Positions 1 to 8,805 of a stretch of DNA of 64,000 bases are shown one piece after another (position 1 is the stretch's first letter; the number at the start of each line of letters is the position of its first letter). Origin of the DNA: an uncultured Bacteroidales bacterium (GTDB lineage Bacteria; Bacteroidota; Bacteroidia; Bacteroidales; FEN-979); the NCBI GenBank assembly GCA_903959905.1, contig CAJBYO010000063.1, positions 62,001-126,000 of the forward strand, given 5' to 3'. The translations under genes were made by a program, and so were the position numbers. Under the pieces are notes generated by a model that searched no databases, was not told the DNA's origin, and worked only from the letters and a program-made list of their open reading frames with translations.

Positions 1-1688
1 AAAATATTATGCCCAGCTATCATGTTGGCACTGCCTCCTGGCATAACCTCGAACAACGACGAAGGCCCTCCACCTGCAGAAATTGTCTGCGATGCATCAA
101 AGCATTTATTTTGTCCGGTGCTGATCGTGGTAGCGGGCAAAATCCAAACAGGAGTCCGCGGGCTGGAAATATTATAGGCAAATTCACCTGAATTATCCTG
201 AACTGCAAGGTAATGGACGTCAACAGCAGATTTACTTGTTGGAAAAATAAAATTTCCGCTATAGGCGCCGGATGGATTCAGGGTGCCGTTAAAGACCATC
301 AAATCATCAACAAAAACATCAAAGAAACTGTTTGGGATCAATCCTGAAACAGAAAATGGGTACATGGATCCGGGAACAGGCAGTCCTGTTCCATACAATT
401 GTAACGTTGCGTCGTTCATCCACCGGAAAGTATCAAAGGCAAAATACAAAACATCTGTTACGTCGCCGCCAAGTCCTGTTGTAGCAACGGCAGGCACTTC
501 AGAAGCAACCAGGTTCAGTAATATCTTTGGAATTTTCACAGACAGGCTGGATTCTTTGGGCACACCCGGTTTGTTTATATCATAAAATTCCAGTTCTGTA
601 TGAAATTGAGGAGGAACTGAGATGGTTGAAAATAAATTTGTTACCGTATTCCTGACCGTAGCCAAACTGTTGATCACGCCAAAATTGCTGATAACCTGGA
701 CCGTGACGATCCTGTCAACACCCTGTAACCCTGCATACATGATCCCGGTTGCCGGAACATGGTCAATATCCAGGCCAAGATTATACATAACCTGATAGGA
801 GCCGGTTGGTGGAATAACGCCGGCGATGAGAAAATTAATTTTAACAGTATCCAGGTTTAAAAATGAAGAAAGAAATACCTGGTCAAGATCAAAAAAGCTT
901 GGGAAGGGGAACATATCCCTGATCGGGTCCGAGCCATTCCCGAACTGTTGGGTTAATTTGGTTGCAGGATAAAGAGAGTCAAATTGTTCGGCTGTCTTTC
1001 CGTGATCCTTCTTCCATTGTTCCATTTCAGCAATCTGGTCAGGAGTTAAATTGGTACCGCTCCGATAGTTGCTCGGAGCCATTAGGTTACCGGCACCACT
1101 TCCACCGGGAACATTGGGTGCATGACCGCCATCGCTTGCATTTGTTGTTGCATCAATTTTATGACCTGAACCGAGTGTCATAACATGTCCACATTCATGG
1201 GCAATGGTTTGTCCAGTAGAATCGGCTGGCCGCCCGGCTTTTACCATGATTGTCGGGTTCGTATGAACCGAAATACCCGGGTTGCCCGGATCAGCGCTTT
1301 CTATTATATTACCAAAACATATCTTGATCCCTTTTTCGTTCGCCAGTGAATCAAGCTCATCGCCACCATTCTTCCTGATGTCATCCCGTTCATCCCCCGT
1401 GAAATTGCCGTTACCATTGTCGCCTCCCTGACCGGCAGGTACATTTTTAACCTTCACCACGCGCAGTGTGGCCCCGGCTTGCTTCAGCGCCTTGTTGGCC
1501 TCAGCAACAGCAGCTTTGGCATCAGCAGCTGTCGTTGAATTATTATAAATATTGATGATGACCGGGATCTGGGTTCCTACGGCGGCAGGAGCCTGACCGC
1601 TAACCGTTGGTTTTATGAACAGGAATAGTACTGAGAGCATCAACAGGCAAAAAAATCCTGAATGCAGATTTACTGTATATTTTTTCAT
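1..1688 (-). CDS. Secreted HEXXH metallopeptidase, C-terminus cut by window edge
   Basis: The frame is open from the ATG at 1688 to the left edge, so the C-terminus is missing. The N-terminus MKKYTVNLHSGFFCLLMLSV is a signal peptide. Near residue 170 is HECGHVMTLGSGH, a HEXXH zinc site with a further His eight residues on, followed about 35 residues later by NLMAPS, which resembles the Met-turn of metzincins. The last readable part (CFDASQTISAGGG, then SANMIAGHNI) resembles the 3-coathanger stack domain of Bacteroidota secreted proteins, and the same kind of domain ends the next gene. A secreted protease is the best call. The His spacing differs from the usual HEXXHXXGXXH, so the subfamily is open. 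It is probably transcribed separately from the gene at 2047-4641, because 358 bases and a hairpin lie between. Confidence 0.82.
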   Translation of the reverse strand, partial: MKKYTVNLHSGFFCLLMLSVLFLFIKPTVSGQAPAAVGTQIPVIINIYNNSTTAADAKAAVAEANKALKQAGATLRVVKVKNVPAGQGGDNGNGNFTGDERDDIRKNGGDELDSLANEKGIKICFGNIIESADPGNPGISVHTNPTIMVKAGRPADSTGQTIAHECGHVMTLGSGHKIDATTNASDGGHAPNVPGGSGAGNLMAPSNYRSGTNLTPDQIAEMEQWKKDHGKTAEQFDSLYPATKLTQQFGNGSDPIRDMFPFPSFFDLDQVFLSSFLNLDTVKINFLIAGVIPPTGSYQVMYNLGLDIDHVPATGIMYAGLQGVDRIVTVQVISNFGVINSLATVRNTVTNLFSTISVPPQFHTELEFYDINKPGVPKESSLSVKIPKILLNLVASEVPAVATTGLGGDVTDVLYFAFDTFRWMNDATLQLYGTGLPVPGSMYPFSVSGLIPNSFFDVFVDDLMVFNGTLNPSGAYSGNFIFPTSKSAVDVHYLAVQDNSGEFAYNISSPRTPVWILPATTISTGQNKCFDASQTISAGGGPSSLFEVMPGGSANMIAGHNI

Positions 1689-2046
1689 GACTTTTCGTTT
1701 TTGTGGTTGATTCCGAAATTTCCTGGCTGGCCAGCCTGGCCCGGTAACAGGCAGTTAACAAATTGACAGGTTCTGGTTAACCAGCATAAATATAAGGAAA
1801 CACAACAGGCATTAGCTACTTAACCATGCGATATTTAGCTAGTTACAGAAAGGATATTTCCGTTTTGCAAAGGAAATATATCGCCAACCCATTGATAAAT
1901 ATCAACGGCTGACACCCCTGGCTTCTATAGGGCAAGTAAAAAAGTGCATTCCGAATTGACCTGATTTATGACTATCCAGAAGATATGGCAAAGGATTTCT
2001 ATCCAAACCTTCCAGGTTTTAAAAACCTGGAAGGTTTTAGGTAAAC
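1689..2046. other. Intergenic region upstream of the metallopeptidase
   Basis: No gene is seen in these 358 bases. The stretch holds the hairpin at 2005-2037 close to the end of the propeller gene. Between about 1810 and 1845 two TAGCTA-containing stretches lie near each other (TTAGCTACTTAACC and TTAGCTAGTTAC). I found no TAnnTTTG promoter element reading toward the peptidase. Confidence 0.6.
2005..2037 (-). terminator. Perfect hairpin after the propeller gene; likely terminator
   Basis: AAACCTTCCAGGTTTT at 2005-2020 and its exact reverse complement at 2022-2037 form a 16-bp stem with a one-base loop. It starts ten bases beyond the stop codon at 2047. Only a short T-run follows on the minus strand, so it may be a terminator or a dispersed palindrome that happens to sit there. 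Being perfectly symmetrical, it could act on either strand. Confidence 0.6.
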
Positions 2047-4641
2047 TCAACGCTTCATTGTACCGGCATATGTTCCTGTGACTGGTCTTACTGTCACAGG
2101 CGATTTTGCCGATGAACAGGATCCGATGGTTGCATTAAACACATTGCCATCCAGCACTTGGAACCCGTCCTTTAGCACAACATTGTTGCCGGCCTTATAA
2201 GTTACGTTCGTGCCAACACCTCCGGTGACCGTGCGCGATGATTCTATGTCTGCATTGGCCTCATAATACTGAAATCCGGTGTAATTTGGATTCCCCGGAT
2301 CGTTGACGGGTGTCAGAACATAGTTGGCCGGGCATGGAGAATATAATGCAGATGTCCACAATCCCCTGCCAAAAGTGGCCGCCCGGATAAGTCCGGCAGT
2401 TTTATTGATCTCCAGGTCAAACACAGGGACGGTCGGCAACCCGTTCTGGTATGGGATCCAGTCGGACATGTTGAGATTCTTATAAAAAACGCCGATATCA
2501 GTTCCGACATACAACGCGGCAGCAGGCTGGTTGTCATTGAATTCATAGGCAATGCAGTTTGCCGGGACATTCGGCAGTGACCCCGACATGTTGGTCCAGT
2601 GGACGCCACCGTCAGGAGAATAATAGACTTTCTGCCCACTGGTATAACCGCCTATCGTTATATATACCTCCAGTGAATAATTCGGATTTACGGCGATACG
2701 GGAGATATATTTTCGCGGCAGGCCGGCTGAGACTTTGGTCCAGTTGCTGCCGGCATCGTCAGATCTCCAGATGATGGTGTCGCCGGCTGCATATAGCCGG
2801 TCCGGAAATGCTGTCCCGATGGCCAGCGCATTCTGGCCCTTCGGACTGCCCGACAGGAGCATGGTCCAGGATGAACCGCTGTTGGTACTTTTCATGATCG
2901 TATCATACCCGGCATAAATGGTCGATGTTGTAACCGGATTCATAACCAATGGCGTAACCCAGGGCCCGCCGACGTTAGGGGGCCTGATGCCTGTACAGGT
3001 ATTTCCCCCGTTATTGGATCTGACCAACCCTCCCTGCTGGCTTTCATAATACATTACGTTGGCATTGGTAGGATCAATCATGCAATCCATCCCATCACCA
3101 CCCAGAATATTCTGCGTGGCTGGTGGTCCGGTCCATTTAAATGAGCCGTTATCCTGTGTGCCGCCGATAAGGAGAGAGGCATTCCCCTCAAATCCGGCAA
3201 TCCTGAACCACTCAGTGACGGATAGATTTGAAGTAATATCAGTCCAGTTATCCCCGAAATCTGCAGATCTGTAAACACCCCCGTCGCTGCAGCAGTAGAG
3301 CCAGCCGTTCAGCGGATTAATTGCCAGGTCGTGAATGTCTGCATGGGTATAACCAATTCCCTGGGAGCCGGTATAATCATTCCATTGGGAGATAATGGAA
3401 AAGTTGATCCCTTTATCGGTCGATCTCCAGCAATTAATACCCCCGGTGACCAATGTGCTGTAATCGGTGCCCGAAACAGCCACAGCCAGATCGTAATCAG
3501 CCTGGTCATCAGCATCCTGGCCATCAGCCGCACGGCCAAGAATATTTGGCGTACTGGCTCTTAACAGGAAGGTGTTGCCGCTGTTCGTTGAATAGTAAAC
3601 ACCGGTGAATGATCCCACACCGGTTGCCGGGCCGGTCAGCAGGTAAACATAAAAGGGGTTGGCCGGAGTTACGCCAATCGCCAACCTGGACGTATTGGCA
3701 GGAACCGGTACAGAAATTTGATTCCAGGTGGCCCCTGTATCGGTTGACCTGAAGAACTTATTACTTGTTGTGGCATACATAATTGCTGGAACGCCGGGTT
3801 TAAATTCAATGTCAAAAAAAACAAAATCGAATTGCGGATGTGACCAAATTGCTGCGCCGTCGGTTGTTTTCCATATACCGTTTGAAGCGACAACAAACAG
3901 GATATTGCTGTTTGTCGGGTGCATGATCAGTTTATAAGCCCGCACATCGCTGCTTAACGTGAAGACCAGCCCGGTACTGTACCAGGTAACCCCGCCATTC
4001 ACCGTTTTAAACACCCCCAGCGACCGGGTGTTATGACCATCTCCGTCGCCGCTGAGGATATACATTACATCCGGATTGGTATAATCAACGGCAATACCTG
4101 AGATACCGATGCATGGCATGCCGTCGGTGAGGGGTGTCCAGGTAGTGCCTCCATTGGCCGTCTTCCATAAACCACCGGCAGGAGTTCCCACCCAGAAGGT
4201 GTTTTCGTCGGTCGGGTGAAAGGCAATAACATTTACCCTTCCGATACCCGGGTTCCAGCCAGAACCGCCCGGTGAACCGCTTAAACCCAGCGAAGTCCAG
4301 TAGCCATTTGTTACCATAGGAGCGTCACCATTCACGGTCTTTTGTTCATCCTGGTATTTATAATATGCGTCCCAGTTCTGCGCCGCTACATTGGTTATTT
4401 TTCCATCGGTGGAGAGGTGGCCCTGCATGTACCATTCCCATCTTTTGAAAGGCTTGTAGCCAGATCCCTGGCCTTTGTTTTTACCGGTATAATGTTTTTC
4501 AACCTTGCTCCTGATCGCGTTAAAGTCATCCGTTCCCGGATTCTTCCATATATTCCGGGAATTTTCGACCTGCCCGATCAGGCTGCCTGAACTCAGCAGC
4601 AACAGGAAAAACAGCGTTTTTTGTATTGTATTTTTCATCAT
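2047..4641 (-). CDS. Secreted Asp-box (BNR/sortilin-type) beta-propeller protein
   Basis: This 864-residue protein has a signal peptide ending near residue 23 (SSGSLIGQ). The middle carries at least seven Asp-box motifs of the S-x-D-x-G-x-x-W type (for example STDTGATW, SADFGDNW, STNSGSSW, SDDAGSNW, SPDGGVHW), as in sialidase- and sortilin-like propellers. The last 90 residues (YEANADIESSRTVTGG, then GNNVVLKDGFQV) look like a 3-coathanger stack domain. No catalytic sialidase residues were recognised, so a binding or structural surface role is as likely as hydrolysis. It is the last gene of a close unit on this strand, 13 bases after the gene at 4655-6592, and a hairpin follows it. Confidence 0.85.
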   Translation of the reverse strand: MMKNTIQKTLFFLLLLSSGSLIGQVENSRNIWKNPGTDDFNAIRSKVEKHYTGKNKGQGSGYKPFKRWEWYMQGHLSTDGKITNVAAQNWDAYYKYQDEQKTVNGDAPMVTNGYWTSLGLSGSPGGSGWNPGIGRVNVIAFHPTDENTFWVGTPAGGLWKTANGGTTWTPLTDGMPCIGISGIAVDYTNPDVMYILSGDGDGHNTRSLGVFKTVNGGVTWYSTGLVFTLSSDVRAYKLIMHPTNSNILFVVASNGIWKTTDGAAIWSHPQFDFVFFDIEFKPGVPAIMYATTSNKFFRSTDTGATWNQISVPVPANTSRLAIGVTPANPFYVYLLTGPATGVGSFTGVYYSTNSGNTFLLRASTPNILGRAADGQDADDQADYDLAVAVSGTDYSTLVTGGINCWRSTDKGINFSIISQWNDYTGSQGIGYTHADIHDLAINPLNGWLYCCSDGGVYRSADFGDNWTDITSNLSVTEWFRIAGFEGNASLLIGGTQDNGSFKWTGPPATQNILGGDGMDCMIDPTNANVMYYESQQGGLVRSNNGGNTCTGIRPPNVGGPWVTPLVMNPVTTSTIYAGYDTIMKSTNSGSSWTMLLSGSPKGQNALAIGTAFPDRLYAAGDTIIWRSDDAGSNWTKVSAGLPRKYISRIAVNPNYSLEVYITIGGYTSGQKVYYSPDGGVHWTNMSGSLPNVPANCIAYEFNDNQPAAALYVGTDIGVFYKNLNMSDWIPYQNGLPTVPVFDLEINKTAGLIRAATFGRGLWTSALYSPCPANYVLTPVNDPGNPNYTGFQYYEANADIESSRTVTGGVGTNVTYKAGNNVVLKDGFQVLDGNVFNATIGSCSSAKSPVTVRPVTGTYAGTMKR

Positions 4642-4654
4642 CGCCCGGATTATG

Positions 4655-6592
4655 TTATTTTGAAATAGCCTTTACCTGGTTTTTCAACAGGGTGTTTTCG
4701 CCTTCAAGATGTTCAAGTTTCTTGTTCAATTCAATCACGTAGAGTGATAATTCTTCAATTTTCTGCAGGAGTTTTGCATCCATGTTCCCAAGGCTGACGC
4801 CATTTTTCTCAACATCAGCAGCGTCGGGGATTTCAGGCAAATGTTTGTGCTCGGTAATATAGGTTTCAAGTATTTTCAGTGGCATAAGATTATAGGTATC
4901 GTTAAACACGAAATCGGACCAACCGGTATTGACCACGATCTCCTTGGCACGGATCGTTCCGTTCACTGCAAGAGGATAAGTAGGGTTTGTGGTGCCGATT
5001 CCAACGAAGCCATTGATTGTCAGCCTCTGGAGCGCGGGATCTTCATCAAATACCCCATAAATCAACGCTTTTGACCTTGAATCTGCCAGGTTACTGCGCG
5101 ACCGGTTGTCGATATACAGCCTGTCACTGCCCGTTTCATAAAAGCCCGCGTATTTGCCAATGGCTATATTCGCAGTCCCGGCCTGGTTAGATCCCAATGA
5201 TTGATAGCCACAAGCGGTATTAAAGTCACCCGAAGTATTGTTAAAAAGCGCAGAATACCCTGTTGCGCTGTTTCCATTGCCCGATGAGTTATGGAAAAGG
5301 GCCAATACCCCACAGGCATTATTTGCAGACCCTGTTGTGTTTGCATAAAGTGATTCCCGCCCCAAACCGGAATTGTTATCGCCCGTAGTATTGTTTTCCA
5401 TGGCCCCGCGCCCGACAGCCGTGTTTAAGAACCCAGATGTGTTAGACTTTAAAGCATTGAATCCTGCGGCCGTATTGCTGTAGCCGACAGAATTGGCATA
5501 AAGGGACTTTGAGCCAATTGCCATATTGGCAACTCCGGAGGTGTTACTGTACAATGCCGAGTCGCCTACAGCAACTAGGTTTGAACCTGTGTAATTGCTG
5601 TACAATGCACTGATACCAACTGCCACATTGGAATAGCCGGAATTGTAATACATAGCATCTGTCCCGATGGCCGTATTACCAACTCCATTGTTGTTACGGA
5701 GTGACCTAACCCCTGTAGCTGTATTGTTTGATCCGGTTGCGTTGAAAATAAGCGCCTGGTAACCGGTGGCTGTGTTATTGCTTCCTGTATTATTGCTGTA
5801 CAGAGCTGATGCACCTGAAGCGGTATTATATTGTCCCGAAACGTTGACATATAGTGCTGTGTTCCCAATCGCAGTGTTGAAATTTCCGGTAGTATTGTAA
5901 TAAAGCGATTTAAACCCGTTCGCGGTATTGTTTGATCCCGTTGAGTTGGTAAACATGGCATATCCGCCGGTGGCGGTATTTTCATATCCCGTTGAGCTCC
6001 ACATAAGTGAACTGTACCCGGTTGCGGTATTGCCTGCCCCCGTGGTGTTATTAAAGAGTGAATAGTATCCTGTGGCGGAGTTATAGTTACCGGTAGTGTT
6101 CGCAAACATTGCCTGATAACCGATACCTGTACTGTAATTTGCCGTGTTGCTGTTGCCTGCCTGGTATCCTAAAAACACCGGGCCATCAGAACCGACTTTT
6201 CCGGCTTTCTGGTTATTGACGCGAAGGTTTACGGGGTTGTTATCCGTAGTGCCGATAAAATTCAGGGCCGGGTTTGTTCCGCCGTTGCCCGTGATGCTCC
6301 AGCCATTGTTTGTAAGAAAGGTCCATACAGGTGCGACTGCCGTGCCGGCGTTGAAATAAAAACCCGGGGTGTTGTCGGTCTGAAACAGGATCAAACCCGC
6401 TGCCGGACTTGCTATGGCATTTCGCTGGGCCAGGGTCATACGAGGGATCAGCATGCCTTTGGAGGTTGATTTCACATCCAGCATGGCCGAATTGTCGGGG
6501 GCTGAGCCATCGGTGGTGACGGCAATTTGGGCGGAAAGTCGCAATGCTGCGCAGATTATTATCATGGTAATGAGGATCGACTTTTGTTTCAT
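4655..6592 (-). CDS. Surface fibre protein with YadA-like head repeats
   Basis: The protein has 645 residues and a signal peptide (MKQKSILITMIIICAALRLSAQ). Residues 22-90 are the module VTTDGSAPDNSAMLDVKST...LIPRMTLAQRNAI that recurs in the next two genes upstream. Residues about 128-440 are some twenty imperfect repeats of about 15 residues (pattern NTATGYxSLxxNTTGxx), like the head repeats of trimeric autotransporter adhesins. The C-terminus from residue 560 contains HLPEIP (584-589) and a heptad coiled coil (KIEELSLYVIELNKKLEHLE), as in Bacteroidota tail-fibre-like proteins. A trimeric extracellular fibre is inferred. There is no outer-membrane beta-barrel anchor and no sorting tail, so how it is held at the surface is unknown. 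Confidence 0.85.
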   Translation of the reverse strand: MKQKSILITMIIICAALRLSAQIAVTTDGSAPDNSAMLDVKSTSKGMLIPRMTLAQRNAIASPAAGLILFQTDNTPGFYFNAGTAVAPVWTFLTNNGWSITGNGGTNPALNFIGTTDNNPVNLRVNNQKAGKVGSDGPVFLGYQAGNSNTANYSTGIGYQAMFANTTGNYNSATGYYSLFNNTTGAGNTATGYSSLMWSSTGYENTATGGYAMFTNSTGSNNTANGFKSLYYNTTGNFNTAIGNTALYVNVSGQYNTASGASALYSNNTGSNNTATGYQALIFNATGSNNTATGVRSLRNNNGVGNTAIGTDAMYYNSGYSNVAVGISALYSNYTGSNLVAVGDSALYSNTSGVANMAIGSKSLYANSVGYSNTAAGFNALKSNTSGFLNTAVGRGAMENNTTGDNNSGLGRESLYANTTGSANNACGVLALFHNSSGNGNSATGYSALFNNTSGDFNTACGYQSLGSNQAGTANIAIGKYAGFYETGSDRLYIDNRSRSNLADSRSKALIYGVFDEDPALQRLTINGFVGIGTTNPTYPLAVNGTIRAKEIVVNTGWSDFVFNDTYNLMPLKILETYITEHKHLPEIPDAADVEKNGVSLGNMDAKLLQKIEELSLYVIELNKKLEHLEGENTLLKNQVKAISK

Positions 6593-6651
6593 TTTGATGC
6601 TATTTTAAAGTTAGTAGTTTTTTACATTTCAGGTACAGAACGATTGAGGGA

Positions 6652-8787
6652 TTACTTGCAATACTCCCAGAAATCTTTCCTGTTGCCGCCATTGCTGCCT
6701 GTTCCCACATATGCCTTGATGCCGTTTGAAACCCCAACAGCCTGGGTTCTCACACCACCTCCAAAATCAAGCCTCTGCGACCATGTATTGGAAACAGGAT
6801 CAAAAACATAAAAATCTTGCGAACCACTGCCTGATCCCCCGGTACCAAGGTATCCTTTCGACCCGATGGAAAATCCAACACCATACTTCACTTCGCTGCC
6901 AGGATAATTTGCCTTCTGTATCCAGGTGTTCAGGGACGGGTCATATTCCCAGAAATCATTATATGGTTGAACATCAAAGAATCCTGCCCCGATATATCCT
7001 TTTATCCCGATTGAAAACCCAACAGCACCTGACCTGGAGTGTACAGGAAGATCCGCTTTCTGCGACCAGGTATTTGTGACCGGATCATATTCCCAGAAAT
7101 CCCTGACTGGAAAATTGCTTGATAATACGCCGGTTCCTATATATCCTTTTGATCCGACAGAAAATCCAACCGCCGAGGATCTTGCGGATCCCCCAAAATT
7201 CGCTTTCTGCGTCCAGTTGTCGGTGGAAGGGTCATATTCCCAAAAATCATTTAAAACCGCCCCATTAACACCGGTACCGATGTAGCCTTTGGCACCGATC
7301 GCAAATCCAACTGCATGTATTCTTGCAACACCTCCGAAATCAGCCCTCTGTGTCCAGGTATCTGTAGAGGTGTCATACTCCCAGAAATCCTTTTTTGTGA
7401 CACCGTCAGAGCCTGTGCCGATATATATTTTTGCACCAATGGCAAACCCTACTGCGCCATCCCTCGCCGTGCCCGGAAACTCCGCCCGCATGGTCCAGTT
7501 GTTGAAACATCCTGCCGTTTGCATTCCGTTGTAATAGATACCGTTGGCACAGAATGATGTCCACCCGGTTCCGTTGTACATTTCCAGGCAATTGCTGTCG
7601 GTGTTGTAAAGGAACAGCCCGGTAGCCGGCGATGGAATTGAATTCCGCTGGGCCGTTGTCATCCTTGAGATCAGCACCCCGGATGTGGATGAGTTTACAT
7701 CAAGTGCGGCCTGCGGGGTGGCAGTACCGATTCCCACATTGCCATTGCCCGCAATTCTCATCCGCTCCGGTACAGTTACCGCCGCATTCGCAGTGGTATT
7801 TTCAACGTTGGTCGTATTGATGGTAATGGCCCCCGACGTTTGTTCAGTATTGATGAATGAGGGATAGCCGGAGGACGACATCGCTTTCACCGCTCCGTCA
7901 AAGTAGGCATTGAAAAAAATTCCCGGCCAGTCGGCGATGATTGAAACGCCCTTGGAATTGCTGCTTCCGGTGAATGCTGCCACCGTATTGCCTACTGTTC
8001 CTTCCACCTGCAATCTTCCCAGGACCGGGGATGTTGTACCAATGCCAACGTTACCGCTTTGTCTTGCAATAAACATGTGGGTTTTATTCAGTGCGGAGGA
8101 AAGCACATTGGCCCTGAAGCGCATACCGTCTGAAGGAATATCAAAATCAAATCCGGCATAAGGAACATCATTTAATACCGGGCCATGGAAAGAGAGCGCA
8201 CCCTGGATGGATAATTTATCACCCGGGGCAATCGTTCCAATCCCAACATTACCGGATGGGGTTATTCTCATTCTCTGCAGACTGTTGGTACTAAAAATCA
8301 TGTTCCCGTTCTCGCCGTTGTCAAAATAAAAGTCATTGACGCTCTGGTAAACGGCACCTCCGTCAAATACGGTAGTTCCGGTTGATGCATTGGTAAATTG
8401 AATAATGGATGCACCTGTAGTGTTGTGAAGATGCAACTGACTTCCCGGCGACGATATTCCAATGCCCACTTTCCCTCCGGTGTAAAATATGTCTGTGCCG
8501 GATGTTACCCACTGACTGCTCACCATCAACCAGTTGGGTACACCGGGAGTTCCCTTGTTGGAATAAAACTGGTTGTTGTCCGTACAAAAGACAAGCAAAC
8601 CGGTAGCCGGTGAACTGATAAGATTTCGTTGGGCAACAGTCATCCGTGGCACCAGCATCCCCCGGGTGGTTGACTTTACATCCAGCATGGCCGAATTATC
8701 GGGCGCTGTGCCATCGGTGGTAACGGCTACCTGGGAATTGGCAGATAATCCAACTGCGAACATTAATAGGACGAACAGTGTTTTCAT
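6652..8787 (-). CDS. Secreted fibre protein with C-terminal six-blade kelch propeller
   Basis: The protein has 711 residues and a signal peptide (MKTLFVLLMFAVGLSANSQ). It opens with the same module as its neighbours (VTTDGTAPDNSAMLDVKST...LVPRMTVAQRNLI), and a second, shorter copy lies in the middle (GVLISRMTTAQRNSIPSPA). The stretch between resembles the GNVGIGT-rich stalk of tail-fibre proteins. The last 290 residues hold six kelch motifs (WEYDxxxxTWxQxADFGG followed by AVGFxIGxKxYIGTG), enough for a closed propeller. A role in binding a partner or glycan is inferred. The gap to the next gene downstream is 59 bases. Confidence 0.87.
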   Translation of the reverse strand: MKTLFVLLMFAVGLSANSQVAVTTDGTAPDNSAMLDVKSTTRGMLVPRMTVAQRNLISSPATGLLVFCTDNNQFYSNKGTPGVPNWLMVSSQWVTSGTDIFYTGGKVGIGISSPGSQLHLHNTTGASIIQFTNASTGTTVFDGGAVYQSVNDFYFDNGENGNMIFSTNSLQRMRITPSGNVGIGTIAPGDKLSIQGALSFHGPVLNDVPYAGFDFDIPSDGMRFRANVLSSALNKTHMFIARQSGNVGIGTTSPVLGRLQVEGTVGNTVAAFTGSSNSKGVSIIADWPGIFFNAYFDGAVKAMSSSGYPSFINTEQTSGAITINTTNVENTTANAAVTVPERMRIAGNGNVGIGTATPQAALDVNSSTSGVLISRMTTAQRNSIPSPATGLFLYNTDSNCLEMYNGTGWTSFCANGIYYNGMQTAGCFNNWTMRAEFPGTARDGAVGFAIGAKIYIGTGSDGVTKKDFWEYDTSTDTWTQRADFGGVARIHAVGFAIGAKGYIGTGVNGAVLNDFWEYDPSTDNWTQKANFGGSARSSAVGFSVGSKGYIGTGVLSSNFPVRDFWEYDPVTNTWSQKADLPVHSRSGAVGFSIGIKGYIGAGFFDVQPYNDFWEYDPSLNTWIQKANYPGSEVKYGVGFSIGSKGYLGTGGSGSGSQDFYVFDPVSNTWSQRLDFGGGVRTQAVGVSNGIKAYVGTGSNGGNRKDFWEYCK

Positions 8788-8805
8788 TGCATTTCCGATT
8801 TAAGG

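Noticed and set aside
5575-6105. 176-residue alternative frame inside the YadA-head gene
   Set aside because: It mirrors the repeats of the real gene in another frame and has no start context.
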